Positions 62,869-64,000 of a stretch of 64,000 nucleotides of DNA are shown piece after piece (the first letter of the stretch is position 1; each line of letters opens with the position of its first letter). The translations under genes were made by a program, and so were the position numbers. Below the pieces are notes generated by a model that worked only from the letters and a program-made list of their open reading frames with translations, made no database searches and was not told the DNA's origin. Origin of the DNA: Coccinella septempunctata (lineage: Eukaryota; Arthropoda; Insecta; Coleoptera; Coccinellidae); contig NC_058197.1 in assembly GCF_907165205.1 (NCBI RefSeq), positions 2,544,501 to 2,608,500 on the forward strand, given 5' to 3'.

Positions 62869-63923
62869 GTGATGCTTCGGTTCTCCTTCTTGTTTCTTAT
62901 CTCGCTGAACGTTATCAAGTAGTTTCTTACAATGGCAATTTATCATTTCCTCTCAAAATTCAGAGGGGTGTACCACAGATGTCGATTCTTGGACCGATAT
63001 TGTTCCTTATCTACATTTCACAGTTTGAAAAGTTCATTCAATTTTGTTTCATTCATAATTATGCCGATGATACTCAGCTGTATATATCCTTCTTTTTAAA
63101 TGAATCTTCTCAGGCAATTTCAGCTCTGAACTACGAATTAAATGTTATCAGGGAATTGTCTCATCGGCACTGCCTGCAGCTCAATGTGAATAAGACCGTT
63201 GCCATGTTGTTTGGGAGAAAAGGTGACAGGATCAGATTTTTGGATGAGGGTTATTCGATAATGGTTGGTTCAGATATCGTCAATTTATGCGACAAGGCTA
63301 AAGATTTGGGAGTCTGGATTGATGTAGATATGCGATTTACGGACCATGTGTCTGCTTGTTTGCAAAAGGCATATGGTAACTTGAGAATTATTTATAGAAA
63401 TATGTCAACTTTGACCCAAAATATTAGAATTCTGCTATGTGAGTCCCTGGTTCTTTCTCACCTTAATTTTGCTGACAGTGTTTATGGTCCCTGTTTGAGC
63501 TTCTCTGACAAGCAGAGGATACAGAAACTCCAGAACTCCTGTCTGCGTCTCATATTCGGAATACGAAAATTTGACAGAATTAGCCATACTCTACGTTTTG
63601 TCAACTGGCTCAATATGGAGAACAGACGATGTCTTCATGCTACATTATTGTTCATGAAGATATTAATTGGCCGAACTCCCCCGTACCTCTACAATAAGAT
63701 TACTTTCCGCTCTGATGTTCACAACTTGAATATACGTTTTAAAGGAACCCTTACACCGCCTATATTTAGAACACAATCATTTCGTAGATGTTATTCATAC
63801 TATGTTACGCGGTGCGTCCATAATTTATCTACTGAAGTCAGGGCGGTTAGTAATATGAGTCGTCTACGAGCCTTGGTACTCAGCAAGCTTTTGGTTCAAC
63901 AAAACGCCGTTTTCACGGATTGA
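62869..63923 (+). pseudogene. Jockey-like 2 ORF part 2: RT middle and C-terminus
   Basis: Starts in phase with the part before the BEL insertion (HVG then SDASVLLL). RT motifs are IQRGVPQMSILGPILFLIY, YADDTQLY (catalytic) and LNVNKTVAMLFG, then the C-terminal region ending at 63923. No stops. With 50600-51614 this would give a single RT frame, interrupted only by the BEL insertion and the 5' truncation. The remainder of the window (63924-64000) is 3' UTR. Confidence 0.82.
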
Positions 63924-64000
63924 TGTGTGTAGGAATCGTTTCACTTAAAATTGTTTTTTTTTTACGTTTGGTTGGTTTCACTACTTGCTTTTATTCTTAA

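Larger units (their letters stand above)
50599..64000 (+). mobile_element. Jockey-like non-LTR retrotransposon 2, split by a BEL element
   Basis: The element is 5'-truncated at the TTTA tract. The first part (50599-51614) ends inside the RT; the second (62869-64000) resumes in phase after the BEL insertion and its 3' UTR runs off the window. It is a different family from Jockey-like 1 but the same general type (both have RPISILPTLSKI). Confidence 0.83.

Overview
The window is a eukaryotic, AT-rich stretch made almost entirely of nested transposable elements. The mix (a Polinton/Maverick DNA transposon, Ty3/Gypsy and BEL/Pao LTR retrotransposons, and R4/Dong, RTE, Jockey-like and CR1/Jockey-group non-LTR retrotransposons) and a TATA plus TCAGTT-type initiator point to an arthropod, most likely an insect. 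The species cannot be named from the sequence. I see no convincing host housekeeping gene, CRISPR array or rRNA gene.

The chassis is a head-to-tail tandem array of a roughly 3.9 kb unit: unit 1 at 2353-6242, unit 2 at 6243-33910 and unit 3 from 33911 to about 50600. Each unit carries an AT-rich body, a TTTA microsatellite and, where not deleted, a small basic ORF behind a promoter-like sequence. Every unit boundary or interior has been invaded, so comparing units gives the empty target site for most insertions.

Layout: 1-2343 R4/Dong-like element (minus strand, cut by the window edge) beside a TAA tract. 6419-10106 non-LTR element with AP endonuclease and RT (minus strand) in unit 2, with a 9-bp target duplication. 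10420-33342 Polinton in unit 2, with AG...CT termini, inverted repeats of about 450 bp and the 6-bp duplication AATGTC. Its genes are a chromodomain integrase, a fibre-like coiled-coil protein, a large acidic protein, a packaging ATPase, a phospholipase-A2-like fragment, a broken protein-primed DNA polymerase and two small ORFs; no capsid or protease gene remains. Inside the Polinton, a head-to-head pair of CR1/Jockey-type elements (10511-14721) sits in the left inverted repeat, and a 10,006-bp Gypsy element (16977-26982) interrupts the acidic-protein gene.

Unit 3 holds a solo BEL-type LTR (36202-38042) and a Jockey-like element (39236-50050). The latter is itself invaded by a piggyBac-type MITE (40136-40711) and by a 5'-truncated, RT-deleted Gypsy relative (41912-48909) with anomalous flanks. 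From about 50600 a second Jockey-like element is split by a BEL element (51615-62868). The BEL has two 1750-bp LTRs that look nearly identical and lacks the integrase core. An RTE element with an intact 958-codon ORF (53403-56500) lies inside the BEL and is the youngest-looking autonomous element here.

Points most worth a second look: the ~3.9 kb tandem unit and its small ORF; tRNA-like pol III boxes in both Polinton inverted repeats; pervasive one-strand motif enrichment in the Gypsy (CCGT on the coding strand) and BEL (CTCA on the coding strand) elements; the inverted non-LTR dimer; and the 520-bp target duplication around the truncated Gypsy copy. Boundaries backed by target duplications or empty-site comparisons are firm; clade names for several non-LTR elements are tentative.
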